NCBI GenBank assembly: GCA_900175165.2
Contig: FWWN02000373.1
Span: 1 to 64,000 of the forward strand
Reading direction: 5' to 3'
Source: Rhizomucor pusillus
Taxonomy: Eukaryota > Mucoromycota > Mucoromycetes > Mucorales > Lichtheimiaceae
DNA: 64,000 nt
The notes under the pieces were generated by a model. It searched no databases, was not told where the DNA came from, and saw only the letters and a list, made by a program, of their open reading frames with translations. The translations under genes and the position numbers were made by a program. Positions 21,349 through 31,448 of this stretch are shown in pieces (within the stretch, counting starts at the first letter, position 1; every line of letters starts with the position of its first letter).

Positions 21349-23130
21349 TCAATACAATAACCTCCGGCGGTTTATGTGGATATTTGCGACTTTTTGGCAA
21401 GTTATAGCAATTGCAAACATCCTATCCTGTTGAAGGCGCTGTATCAGGCTCGAGAGTGATATTTCAAATGGCCGCAATCCGAGAAGCCTTGAACCATGGT
21501 CATTTCTACCGGACAATGATAAATCGAACCAATGCTGTTCTATAGATACTCCTTCTTGTTCAAGCCCAAATATCGTTATAGGCAATCCGTCTCGAGTCTT
21601 GAATCTCGATGATGATCCTTCCTTGTCCGAGGTATGCATCTTTCTAATATTCTGCAACGAAATGTGCTCCAGGCTCGATTGAGAGAGGTTAAGATGCGTT
21701 ATCGTTTTGCAACAATCGACAACAATGCAGTCTTCCATATGCAAGGATTCTAATCCAGGGCAATAGCTAGCCGCTGTACTTAAGGTGCATCCGGGCAAGA
21801 CGCTGCTTCTGAATGTTATCGATTTTAAGCGTTGATGGCATACATTATCCGTGTTATCCTCCTCACGCGTTGCCAAAGACAAATTCTCGAGTGTCAAATG
21901 TTCTAAGCTTTTGCAACATGCCATGACATGCCGCAAACATAGTTCATCGTGCATCCCAATATGTAGCTGCCGAAGTCCCTTAAAGTAGTCTAAAAACGGT
22001 ATAGACTCCAGGCGCATATCCGTACATGTGCACAGGTACAACGATTGCACTGTACAATGGAAGAACCAATTATCATCCGGTTCAGAGATTAAACCAGCAA
22101 AAGCCTTTGTCGTTCCAAAATGGCGTATCGGTAGATTACTTGCAAAGAGTGCAGCGAGAAGTGGTCTTGAAAGATAGAGTTGCAGGAGCTCCAAAGAATG
22201 TATATGTTTGCAGGATTTGGCAAAGAATAAAAACGTTGGAACTTCCAGCATTTTTCCTTGCTGATCCCCTTTCTTGTATGATGTAATCATCGACAAGAGA
22301 TCGTATGCCGGAGACCGTATGCCTGAACGAACAATATGCCGTGGTCTTGCTTCCAGGCTAAATTCCTCGAGCTGCGGGTAATTCCGTCCAGCATATGCAA
22401 ACCAATCCGCCATACGAGTCGCTAATCCGCTGTAAATAGACAATCGGAATCGTTGCAGCGTTGTCGCTTTAGGAGAGTCGCTTGACCTGATCAGATTCGC
22501 AAGATCGTAATTGTCCGCAAGGAACATTTCGGCACAAACACTGATGCTTTGTAGTTTACGACAGCTGTCATGAACGGCATCCATATCATACACAGTCCAT
22601 GGGCCGCATATCCAGTTGAGATCGACCTCAACCAAATTTGGGAGGCTCGCTAATAAGGTCAACGTCGCATCCTTTTGGAGTTGCGGTACAAGTAATTCAA
22701 GACGGCTTAGGTTCCGCGATAACTTCCAAAGAGTTGGGTCAATCGTTCTGATAGGCTTTTGGCTGCGTGTCCAAAGTGATGAGACACGGAAAGATTGCAA
22801 GAGGCAGCATTGCTCTGGCAAATCTTCTGACTTTTCCAGATCAGTAGTCTCGAGCTCAATGCTCAAGTGTTTGATAAGCTGGGCAAGAGGTATTATAAGT
22901 CTATCTCGCTGAGGTTCTAGGTAGCGTCGAGAGTCGTGGTGGATCTCTTGAGAAAGCTGCTGACACGTCTGTGCACCGTGAAGTGAAACGGTTTTGAAGT
23001 GCCTGACGACAAAGACTGGATACCATTGGCGGCAAACAAAAAGGCATGAGTACCTGTCCTCTGGTGAAATGTACTGGTCCACAACCGCTAGAATATCTTG
23101 AGGAAGGCGGGCAAAGCACCCGCCAGACAT
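21349..23130 (-). CDS. F-box protein with LRR-like C-terminus
   Basis: A single exon of 593 codons. The F-box is N-terminal (GCFARLPQDILAVVDQYISP, then RYSCLFVCRQWYPVFV). The remainder shows irregular leucine-rich units typical of F-box/LRR substrate receptors, for example SLEHLTLENLSLATREED, LESLHMEDCIVVDC and TITHLNLSQSSLEHISLQNI. Such proteins are SCF adaptors; the target is unknown. The first 50 codons and the sequence upstream are duplicated in degenerate form at 31218-31380, next to the intact ferric reductase gene, while a dead ferric-reductase tail lies just upstream of this gene. The gene therefore borders an old segmental duplication. Confidence 0.82.
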   Translation of the reverse strand: MSGGCFARLPQDILAVVDQYISPEDRYSCLFVCRQWYPVFVVRHFKTVSLHGAQTCQQLSQEIHHDSRRYLEPQRDRLIIPLAQLIKHLSIELETTDLEKSEDLPEQCCLLQSFRVSSLWTRSQKPIRTIDPTLWKLSRNLSRLELLVPQLQKDATLTLLASLPNLVEVDLNWICGPWTVYDMDAVHDSCRKLQSISVCAEMFLADNYDLANLIRSSDSPKATTLQRFRLSIYSGLATRMADWFAYAGRNYPQLEEFSLEARPRHIVRSGIRSPAYDLLSMITSYKKGDQQGKMLEVPTFLFFAKSCKHIHSLELLQLYLSRPLLAALFASNLPIRHFGTTKAFAGLISEPDDNWFFHCTVQSLYLCTCTDMRLESIPFLDYFKGLRQLHIGMHDELCLRHVMACCKSLEHLTLENLSLATREEDNTDNVCHQRLKSITFRSSVLPGCTLSTAASYCPGLESLHMEDCIVVDCCKTITHLNLSQSSLEHISLQNIRKMHTSDKEGSSSRFKTRDGLPITIFGLEQEGVSIEQHWFDLSLSGRNDHGSRLLGLRPFEISLSSLIQRLQQDRMFAIAITCQKVANIHINRRRLLY

Positions 23131-23269
23131 TATCGATCAGATGTTGAAAGGGTGGGAAGAAAGCGAGAAAAATACGATTCTTTGCATAGCATATCACCAT
23201 AACGAGGCGCAGCTGTCTTCAGGCCGTAAATGCTATTTATTGCACATGAGATCATCCCGCCAAGAGTTG

Positions 23270-23645
23270 ACATACGTGTCGTTCCAAATTTTACAAATGG
23301 TCAAACCAGCCCGGAAATATCTCTGGATTTCAAACGCAGTAACATCAAAGTCAGTTAGTTAATCGCAAGGATGCTCTATCTAGTCTAATTCCTTGTTAAT
23401 TAGATACTATAGGCAACGCAGTAGTAGCTGAATTCGACCTGCCAGTTTTGCTGGTCCAATTCGGATGCATATAACGTGCGCGTGATCTTTGAGTACCCTG
23501 CCCGTCCAATGCAGCCAATGCAGGTGTAATCCAGTTCCCGACTGCAAAGAGAGCCACTACACTGTAATCCAGATAGCGTAGGCGTGGTCCGTACTGTCCA
23601 TCCGCTGGAAGATCGACGTTTTGTCCGCTTTGGATAGCTTTTACT
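23270..23645 (-). pseudogene. truncated ferric reductase 3' fragment
   Basis: This stretch aligns by eye with the 3' part of the intact ferric reductase at about 31400-32050. Shared blocks include the sequences around 23565-23640 versus 31960-32040 (region coding GPYGPRLRYLDYS) and 23275-23360 versus 31400-31500. Stops, small indels and frame changes interrupt the frame and an internal part corresponding to the NAD-binding segment is missing. Homology stops abruptly near 23645, where a different, plus-strand coding relic begins. Its position just upstream of the F-box gene mirrors the arrangement at 31.2-33.3 kb. Confidence 0.8.
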
Positions 23646-24110
23646 ATCGATTTCTGCCTCTTGCAAGATTGGATGTGCTAACCAATGCAATATTTAGGGA
23701 CCATATTCGAACGGACGGTTACAATGTCCAGTTTATTTTTAAGAAGCCCAAAAAGAACAAGCAGGACCCTTTAACGCCCGCACGGTTCCAGCATTTGCTT
23801 GCAAAAAGGTCCTAACGTTTGGGGAGTTGATCCTGGCATAAATCAGACCTTTGTCGCAGCGGACGGCGGTATGCCGGACCAAGATCGCATTCGAAACTTT
23901 CATCGAAAGAATACCACGGCGTCTGTGGCTACAACACCAAACCCGCGCAAAATATTGCAAGCAAGATCCCCAGCTTAAATTAAATTATCGATCATATTCC
24001 ATCAATGAAGACAGCAAGTTTGGATAACCTCAAAGCAAGCATATCACATCGACTTGAAAATCAAAGTCGTATTTGTGGATTTTACAACTAAGTTTTCAGG
24101 TAGCATTATA
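23646..24110 (+). pseudogene. decayed Fanzor/TnpB-like (RuvC-type) fragment
   Basis: Three pieces in shifted frames read like one protein: IFRDHIRTDGYNVQFIFKK (about 23685-23745), then VWGVDPGINQTFVAADGG with RIRNF (about 23818-23905), then KEYHGVCGYNTK and IPSMKTASLDNLKASISHRL to about 24095. The GVDPG motif in a hydrophobic strand followed by a short polar loop resembles the RuvC-I motif of eukaryotic Fanzor nucleases, and the order of segments resembles multicopy mucoralean proteins I associate with that family. Stops and at least two frameshifts show it is dead; no zinc-ribbon end is seen. The family call is inference; another RNase-H-fold transposase remains possible. Confidence 0.45.
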
Positions 24111-25554
24111 ATGGTTTTAACATAACGACACAATGCTCATGTCTTTTATTTAACTTGATCGAACGCATACCGAAGAAAATCTTTCAGGTTCTCAAGATTG
24201 GCGTTAAAACCTGCGTATGTTACTGACACAATCGCCACAGGTCGCTTTTAGTTGACGCGGATGTACTCTAGCATTTCTGTCTGAAAAGCTCACTATAACA
24301 ATAAGAGCGGAAAGCAATTTTTTCTTATTCTGCCTGTTGCCTTGACGTCCATTGCTCTAGTCAAGATCAATGCTTGGAGGACGTATCACGCGACGCAATG
24401 CAACCTGAGGAATTGGACGAAGGCGAGACAAACACAATATCTGCACCGGATCGTCCCTTAAGAACGGCCACCATCTTTCGCAAGCAATCGATGCGTGATT
24501 GGGTCGTTGCCGGCACGAGGGCGGACTGTGATGTTTGGGGTAGTATAGGGGTAATGAAAGGCAAAAGTACATTGAAACTGAACGTCACTTGAAAATCCTT
24601 ACTGAGAATAAAGACGAAGACAATAAACATCTACGCGACCCTGGTCTATATGATTTGGGATGGAGTTCGAAGAAGGTCATACTCGTTTCTACTTGCTCCA
24701 TATTGGTCGCTAGACCTGGACATGATATGGATCCCTTGCGTGCCCTATAATGATGCAGTTCTCGTATTCTTTCCATCTCGTGAGTGTTGCCTTATAATCT
24801 CTTGACTGGTTCACAATAGCTTTCATTTCCAAAACTTATTCAAATAAACGTTGCAAGTTAATGCGATTTTTATTGACGATTGCCCAGAATTAGCTCACCC
24901 CAATGTTGCTCGTCCAGTACGAATAGCTGCCTGACTCTTGGCTGCGTAGTTTTGGCACCTTCGGCATTCTTCACGCGCTTGCGTTTAGGGTCAATCTTCA
25001 TAAATTCCGGTCGGTTACTGCGCATTCAATACGACGTTGCACTCAACGGATCCTCGCTGTTGTTGAATCGACGAGTATACTTCAATATCTTGTGATATGA
25101 GTGACGTGTATTTTAGTTTTCTGAGCTGTGATTTACTATTATATAGGTTAAATCCAGAAAGATGATATTCGAAGTAGGGTTACGCTTACTTCTCTGAGGA
25201 CAAAATATGGGTTGAATCAGAAAAAGGTTGAGAAAAAAAGAAACGATGGGTGGCACATGGTTTATATAAACAGGCAATCACTAGATAGAGGGATCTTAGG
25301 GGGGTCCTTCAAAGTGCTCAAAAGCACGTCACTCTGGATTTATAGCACTTGTCAATTGTTGCAGATTGCCTCCAGACTCGGCTCCTGTTAAATATACGAT
25401 CTCGGGCTTGTCGGAAGATGTCACCCTAAACACAGTATTGACAAAAGTGGCAATGTCTTGATCGCCGTCTTATTAGTAGAAAGCAGTACACATGTAATAA
25501 CACCTGGGACTATCAGTAATGAAAAATACTTGCACTGAAGAACATCTTACAGGT
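24111..25554. other. AT-rich island without intact gene
   Basis: Contains short open frames on both strands (for example 24374-24592 + and 24880-25095 +) with no recognisable domain. The minus strand at about 25020-24880 reads FMKIDPKRKRVKNAEGAK, a basic coding-like stretch without context. Most likely mobile-element debris. Confidence 0.4.
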
Positions 25555-27101
25555 TGTCGATTCTTTTGAATCGATTTCTTCCTCCTCCGGCAGACATAAG
25601 AGATATTGCCTGTAATGTATTGGATCTTGATTGATATAGCTGCATGATACAAGAACTGGGCAAAATTTTCCCATAATGACAGAGTTTCATATCAATGGGA
25701 AATCTTCGAGAAGAACGATGGACTAGGACGTGCAAGAAAGCGTCGGTCAAGTCGATGCTGGCCAAATAGTCTCCTCAATTGATCATGTTGCACACAGTGC
25801 CACCGTTTACATTTTGAAGTGCTTTGGTTGAATGTATTGGTTGCGAGGGCGAAGATTGAGAACTGGGCGTTGCTCCCCATTTTCTTGGGGATTGTAAAGA
25901 GGCGTGACCGAAATCCTGGGAAGTCGTGTGGAATTTCTTCGATGGCCCGTTTGCACAGAAGTACCAGTATCTCTTGTTCTATGAGTGATCGGTCGAGTGG
26001 GGAAACGGATGTCGGATGGGGTCGTGGAGAGCGAAGTGGTGGTTGGCGAAGGAAGGAAGTTTTGAAACCCATTTGGATTATTTGACGAACCCATTCCTCG
26101 TCTGTCAGTTTTGTCCATGCGTGTTGGAAGAAGTATAAGCGGCCCCCTACTGCGACGCCTCGCGACGTTTTCCCTTGTCGCAGGGCTGGGGGCCCGAGCG
26201 AAAATCATTCTTACCACCATCATGGTCCTTGTTAATAGAGTCCTCGCGGTTGCGTTTGTCCGATTGGTGATGAACTTCCGTGATATGTTACGCTGAAGGG
26301 AATACGCCTTTCCCTTTCGATGACGGTAGTTGTTGCGTTGCCCGGTTTGAATAACGGCTTTGGTCAAATTAACGTGTTCGACCATGGCTTTGGGATCCAG
26401 CAAAAGTGGGGTAGGACCGGAGAAGACCAGACGAGGAGCTGTGGCACGGATACCCGCTGCTTTGAACATATATCGATTCTGAGCTGTGTGACAAAAGATG
26501 CTGTGTCACCAAGAGTTCATGTACAACGTTGACAAAATCGATAGCATCTTGTTGAGAGGGTGGACCATCGCGTAGGGTTTTATATAGAAAATAATCAAGG
26601 GGACGAGGATTCCAGAAAGGCGACTTTGGATCACGGCAAGTTGATGGTCTGCCTTCTTGGCTGCCATGCTAACGTGGACATGATTGAGTGTTGGAGATTG
26701 TATTCACGCTCCAAGTTGCGACGGCATTCCGAGAGAAAACGTCGCCGTTCCGCCTCTGGTAGTGAGTTTCTAAAAAGGTCTTTGGCGATTCCAGGTAGTG
26801 CATCGCGAAAAGCCGGATAAGGAGAAAAATCAGTATCGGGCGAACGCTCAGAGATGAACGGGTCGTCAAAGCGGTGTCTCGTAGAAGAAGGTTCGGACCG
26901 CTGTGCGGCATGCTGTTCCAAAGCAGTAACGCGCTCCAGCACTGCCAAAGCCCAAGCAGATGCAGAAGAGTTATCAGCGTTGTCAGAGACATCATTAGAC
27001 ACGCTAGAGGAATACCCGTCGGTTGTGTACCAGAGCGAGCTCTCAAGAGAAAAGATGATACAGTTTATTCTCTGGAAATAAAAGATCAGATGATAACACA
27101 C
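25555..27101 (-). mobile_element. degenerate DIRS-type retrotransposon (gag-like region and reverse transcriptase)
   Basis: Minus-strand reading gives a gag-like open frame (27101-26631, about 156 codons, with AVLERVTALEQHAA and a helical end) and then the 5' half of a reverse transcriptase: GRLYFFQHAWTKLTDEEWV, then LIEQEILVLLCKRAIEEI, GFRSRLFTIPKKMG, and in the next frame RPVLNLRPRNQYIQPKHFKM, then SIDLTDAFLHVLVH. The order and spacing fit DIRS-like elements, common in Mucoromycota. The switch of frame after IPKKMG (about 25880) and stops after FKM show inactivation. The palm motif with the catalytic YxDD, RNase H, tyrosine recombinase and terminal repeats are absent, so only a 5' fragment remains. 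Confidence 0.75.
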
Positions 27102-28059
27102 TGCTTTGATCCACCCCTCGAAGGTTAATGTAAAAAATCTTATTCACTATAGCATAAGGTAGTACAAGTTCGAGCAATAAAGGGAAGATCACTTTGTTGT
27201 CGTGTAATTTTTATGATACTTCATTCTTCGTATACTACATCAAAAGAGCGACACTATTTTCAAAGCCTGCGACATTACTTTATTTTGAATTGATCAATGT
27301 TCAATAATGACGGAGGTGATACAACAATTAGAACCCTCCCCCCATTTATTACAATCATCCACTGGTGGCCTTAATTCTTTGCGTCTTATTCCATTAAAAG
27401 CACCTACCCAAAGTCTCACAGTATTTCACTGTTCCCTTTCCTGTCAAAAATTCCTCATGGACCTATCAAGGTACGATTAAGCTAAGCGTGTCGTCATTTT
27501 TCATAAGAGAGAGAAAATAAGTAATCGGTAAGATCAAACAAATCCTGTAATTTCTCAAAGTGCTGTTAATGCCGCACTCTCTGACAGGTGGAAGGCAATT
27601 CTCTTAGGCAATGTGAGGAAACTGCACAAATTATCGGGAATCCTTGTTCTCTTTACGATATGAGCCAGTGACGCCATATGAGCTCAATATCCTTCAGGAT
27701 CTTTTGAACGTCTTCCCCCATGGATAGAGTCAAATACCTGGAGTTACAATACGATTCGTTTTATCTTCTCAAGTTTTACCAACATTTCAAGTTCTCTAAT
27801 CGCACAGATGCTGAAAAGGAGTTCAAGGCAGCAATTGGCTGTGTCTGCCCTTGCCGGAAACATCAAGCCCTTCGGGATTCGGCTAGTAACCGGCGGCAAG
27901 CACTTCTCAGTAAGAGATGGGTCAATAGGAGATGAGTCCAATTTATGTCGCGATGACTTAGTAGCAAATAGATTTTACGAACCACCAAAGCTTATGAATA
28001 TTGGCGGTCTGTGCAGGAACAGCCAGCGGAAGCAGATATAAAGACAAGATTCAAGCTAT
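27102..28059. other. island sequence without intact gene
   Basis: AT-rich, with one 71-codon plus-strand frame (27720-27935) that contains a Cys-x-Cys element (CVCPCRKH) but no named domain. It may be an exon of the decayed gene that follows. Confidence 0.35.
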
Positions 28060-29460
28060 ATATGTCTCAAAATATCATGGAGGAGAAGGTAATATCACTT
28101 CTAGACTGATTCCTAAGCAAATAACTAATGGTACTAGGAACAGAGTGTAAGATCAGAAAAGGAGCATAAGATAGTTAGTAGTCTACATGTACTGTATGCT
28201 GCACAATAAAATGCTAACATGATATTTTAGCATCACGAAGTGGAGACGGACGATGAAGATGCTATTAATGATGATGATGACGATGATGATACCATTGTAA
28301 GTCAGCTTTAAATGACTTGTTTAACATTTGTCTCATTTTTTCTCTTTCGATGAAAAAGGAACCCTTGAAAAGTCCATTTTAGGATGATGATAATGGTGAA
28401 AACGATCTTCAGGAGATACTCCGGATGACAAAGAATAGAGTACGAACATTTTTCATGATATGCTGCATTGTATCTTGATGTTGATGCTTTCATTTTTAGG
28501 GATTCATTGCAATCACAAAAAAATAAAAAGGAATATCGCATCGAAATTCCTAGCAAGTTCTTACAGTCACCGCGCAAGCCTAGGCTTGAAGCAACGAAGG
28601 ATGAGTCTTTACTCCCATTCGTTGAAGTTCGTTTATCTAACTCGGAATTGGCAGAAAAGCTGTACCTGAAAAACGTCGAAGAAAACCACAGGATTGCATC
28701 CCTGCGCAAACTTTCCGGTGCTCTTGAATTCTGTTTACATGCTTTCAGACAATCTTTTGAAAAGTTTCCGAGGTGACTCTGGAGCTACGAGCCTGATGAC
28801 AAAAAGGACAAGTTCATCAATGTGATGAAGTACATTCTCACGGACTTCCATCTGAACTGCCTTGCGGCATGTAAAGCAATCAACGATGAACGAACTCCAT
28901 TTGTCGAACACTTCATCCCCGCGTTTAAAGCATTGCCAAAGTGATTCAGCTCTTGGATTTTACTTGGTAAAACTTATTTATATAAACAAAACACTATCGA
29001 TAGAATTTGCTCACGACATACACAGATGCGAGAAAACCCTGGCGAGCCGGAAGCTTGTGTTTGTCAACATGAATAAGGCAACCAAGTTTGCTGACTGGAT
29101 CGGCAGAATGAAAGGAATGGGTATCAAGCAATGTTCTTATACCCACCGAGGTCGTTTCCCCCCGCTATCCCCAATTTGTGACCTGCATTGCAGAGTCATG
29201 CAACTAAAGCCGAGTGGACATAGAACGCCTAGGCTGCTTGTTATCAAACAGCTATGTACACCAACATGGAGGCAAATAATTATGTCGGGAGATGACACAA
29301 CCAACTGAAGACTAGTTTTTTGAACCGTAGGAGGAACCAACAGCTCGATCACCTCTGCCGCATCTTTGTCGACGTCCTGGAGCAAGATATGCGTTGGAAG
29401 ACCCGCGTCCGCGCTCATAACGTTACCCCCATGAGTGTCTAGGAACAACATTTCCAGAAG
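28060..29460 (+). pseudogene. decayed multi-exon gene of unknown family, probably repeat-associated
   Basis: A chain of plausible exons can be read: an acidic stretch (HHEVETDDEDAINDDDDDDD, near 28232-28295, and DDDNGENDLQEILRMTKN, near 28380-28440), a charged segment (KKEYRIEIPSKFLQSPRKPR, 28530-28580), LSNSELAEKLYLKNVEEN, then after a stop KDKFINVMKYILTDFHLNC and NDERTPFVEHFIPAFKALPK, a further part KFADWIGRMKGMGIKQC, ICDLHCRVMQLKPSG, and a late piece QQLDHLCRIFVDVLEQDM. Stops and lost splice frames break it. Part of its 3' region recurs in inverted orientation at 30394-30560, so the family is multicopy. I do not recognise the function. Confidence 0.5.
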
Positions 29461-30393
29461 CAGGAGATTGCTGTGCTATGAAACACAACGTCCGCAAATG
29501 GAATACGCGATTTCAGGAGTTTCACCAGATAATCATTTATTTAAAAAGGCGGTCCCCATTTTTCGTCACACTTCTTCCTTAGCAGTCTTATATATTTTAT
29601 CTCTTGAAGTATGAGTATTCATGTATTCGTTTACTTTTCTCTCATTAACCATTTCTCAATATCTTAGAACTCGTTTTTAAAACAGAATAAGTCACGTATT
29701 GTAGCTGAAGGTTTCGGCCGATAAGCTGAAAACAACTGCAACAAGATCGAGGACAGCAAGTTCAAAGTGGAGTCTTTCACTTCTGGTGGTTCGTTGCAGT
29801 GCAAGGTAGCTGTATTCCGATCTGATGTACCCGAAACTGAACCCTCAACATATTCGATATCTTCACTGCGCCGAGTCGCCTCCAGCTTGGACGACCCAAC
29901 GACTTATCTGCCTTTTCGATCGTCAATGAAAGCTTTTCGCGATGGCTTGCATCAACCGTATACCATCTTCACTCTTGTAGACAAACCACATAACGATGGA
30001 TCTGGTTCTAGCAACACCTCGTTGGCAAAGCTAGGTTCCCTTTTTCTGCAGACTTTTGCATTGGCAATGATAGATAAGGAGGGAGAAGACCGGAGCAACT
30101 GATTTCAGGCATTTTTTTCAACTGTACGAACTCATCCAAAGAGCTAAGAATGACACGAAGTCTGGGAGCATCTTGCACGGCGCGCATACGATGACTACTT
30201 CGTGCGACCACCCCGAGTAGAAGCACCTCTCGAAGTGCCTCACGCACTTGTATATTTTACAAAGATAAACTCGCCTCCGTCTCGTGGTCCCTAAGGACGA
30301 TGGACAGAGCCGCTCTCGTCATCGTCAGGCATGTAAGTAGTCCTGAGCAACGCAGGAATCTTTTCGCCGTATTTCCTGTCGTAATACGCTGCG
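29461..30393. other. island sequence with an uncharacterised 111-codon frame
   Basis: A plus-strand frame from ATG 29767 to 30102 stays open upstream to about 29728 and codes a Ser/Thr-rich, non-repetitive sequence (FRSDVPETEPSTYSISSLRR). No domain is recognised. It could be a truncated last exon; its flanks are repeat debris. Confidence 0.35.
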
Positions 30394-30560
30394 TTGCAGA
30401 CAGATTACTTCTGGCTCCTTCCCACCCGACTTCAGTTGCATAACTCTGCAAAGCAAATTACAAATGTGGGGTGGGGGTGGAGAGCGGGGAAAACGACGCG
30501 GTTGGATATAAGGACATTGTGGGTCCACATTATCCAGCACAAGATGGCCATTACAGAAAC
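30394..30560 (-). repeat. inverted, diverged copy of the 29.1-29.25 kb gene fragment
   Basis: Read on the minus strand, about 30545-30400 matches plus-strand 29125-29270: both contain the block encoding ICNLLCRVMQLK / ICDLHCRVMQLK, preceded by a CGTTTTCCCC-like stretch. Identity is clear but with small indels. The two copies face each other about 1.1 kb apart. Confidence 0.7.
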
Positions 30561-31217
30561 ATCCATTAAGAACTCGTCGACTCGGCGTTTTGTTGAACTT
30601 CGATCTGTGACCGTGCCTACCTGCTGGGAAAAGCGACAGCAATGGACAAAAGTTTTTGAGCTGATCGCAATTCTATTTGTAAGTGTCGCTTTTCAGTTTT
30701 TTTTCGCTTTTCCAGACACTAAAGCATGCGTTTTAGTTTCTTTTACTGGAGCAGCAAGAGGTGAATACTGATTTAGAGAACGAGGTGGTAGGTTTAGTCG
30801 AAGTCCCCAACGAAGATACTGTAAGACGGCCTCTTGCATAAACCCTTTGTTTGAGTGAATTTGGTGCATCAGAAAATATTTAGAAATCTGTGTTTGGCAT
30901 GGGAAAGTTTGTTTGTGGATATTCCCATAAAATGTTCATTCCTGATGGAATTTGCGATACTGATATGGGAATAGCAATACTACGGTGTCCTATTTTCATT
31001 GTTTCAATATGCAATCGATACCGTAGTTAGCGATCTCAAATTCAAACGGGGCAAATGCCTGGTTTATAAAAGTCAACCTCGACCAAGCTTTGCTAGAATG
31101 ACCTTACTGAAGAAGCTGCATATCCCGCAGTTAGTATTCCATTTTCCCAGCTTGTCAGTATCTTTCACAAACTATGCGTAACGATCTGGATTCCCGCCAC
31201 CTTTATTTATAGACAGA
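30561..31217. other. island sequence, possible exon relic
   Basis: A plus-strand frame about 30545-30770 includes KRQQWTKVFELIAILF followed by a donor-like GTAAGT at 30679, suggesting an orphan exon. The rest has no coding signal. Confidence 0.35.
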
Positions 31218-31380
31218 AGATTATGCACCGTGAAGTGAAACGGTTTTGAAGTGCCTAGCGACAAAGATCGGAAACCAATGGCGGCAAACCAAAAGACGTC
31301 CACAACCGACAGGGCGTCTCGAGGAAGGTATGCAAAGCTTCCAGCAGTCCTATCGATCGACAAAATGAAAAAATGATGAT
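31218..31380 (-). pseudogene. truncated 5' fragment of the F-box gene
   Basis: Nucleotides 31220-31350 align with 22970-23110 of the intact F-box gene, including a nearly identical 28-nt block ATGCACCGTGAAGTGAAACG... at the truncated end. The fragment covers the F-box (SFAYLPRDALSVVD equals CFARLPQDILAVVD) but carries an internal deletion and a frameshift before the block coding FAAIGFRSLS. Nothing of the remaining 540 codons is present: homology ends sharply at about 31218. It lies 70 nt downstream of the ferric reductase stop codon. Confidence 0.82.
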
Positions 31381-31448
31381 ACCTTGCATAGCCAAGAGTA
31401 AATATCACTCGAAATTTACAGTATGCATCAGACCAGGCTGCAATATCT

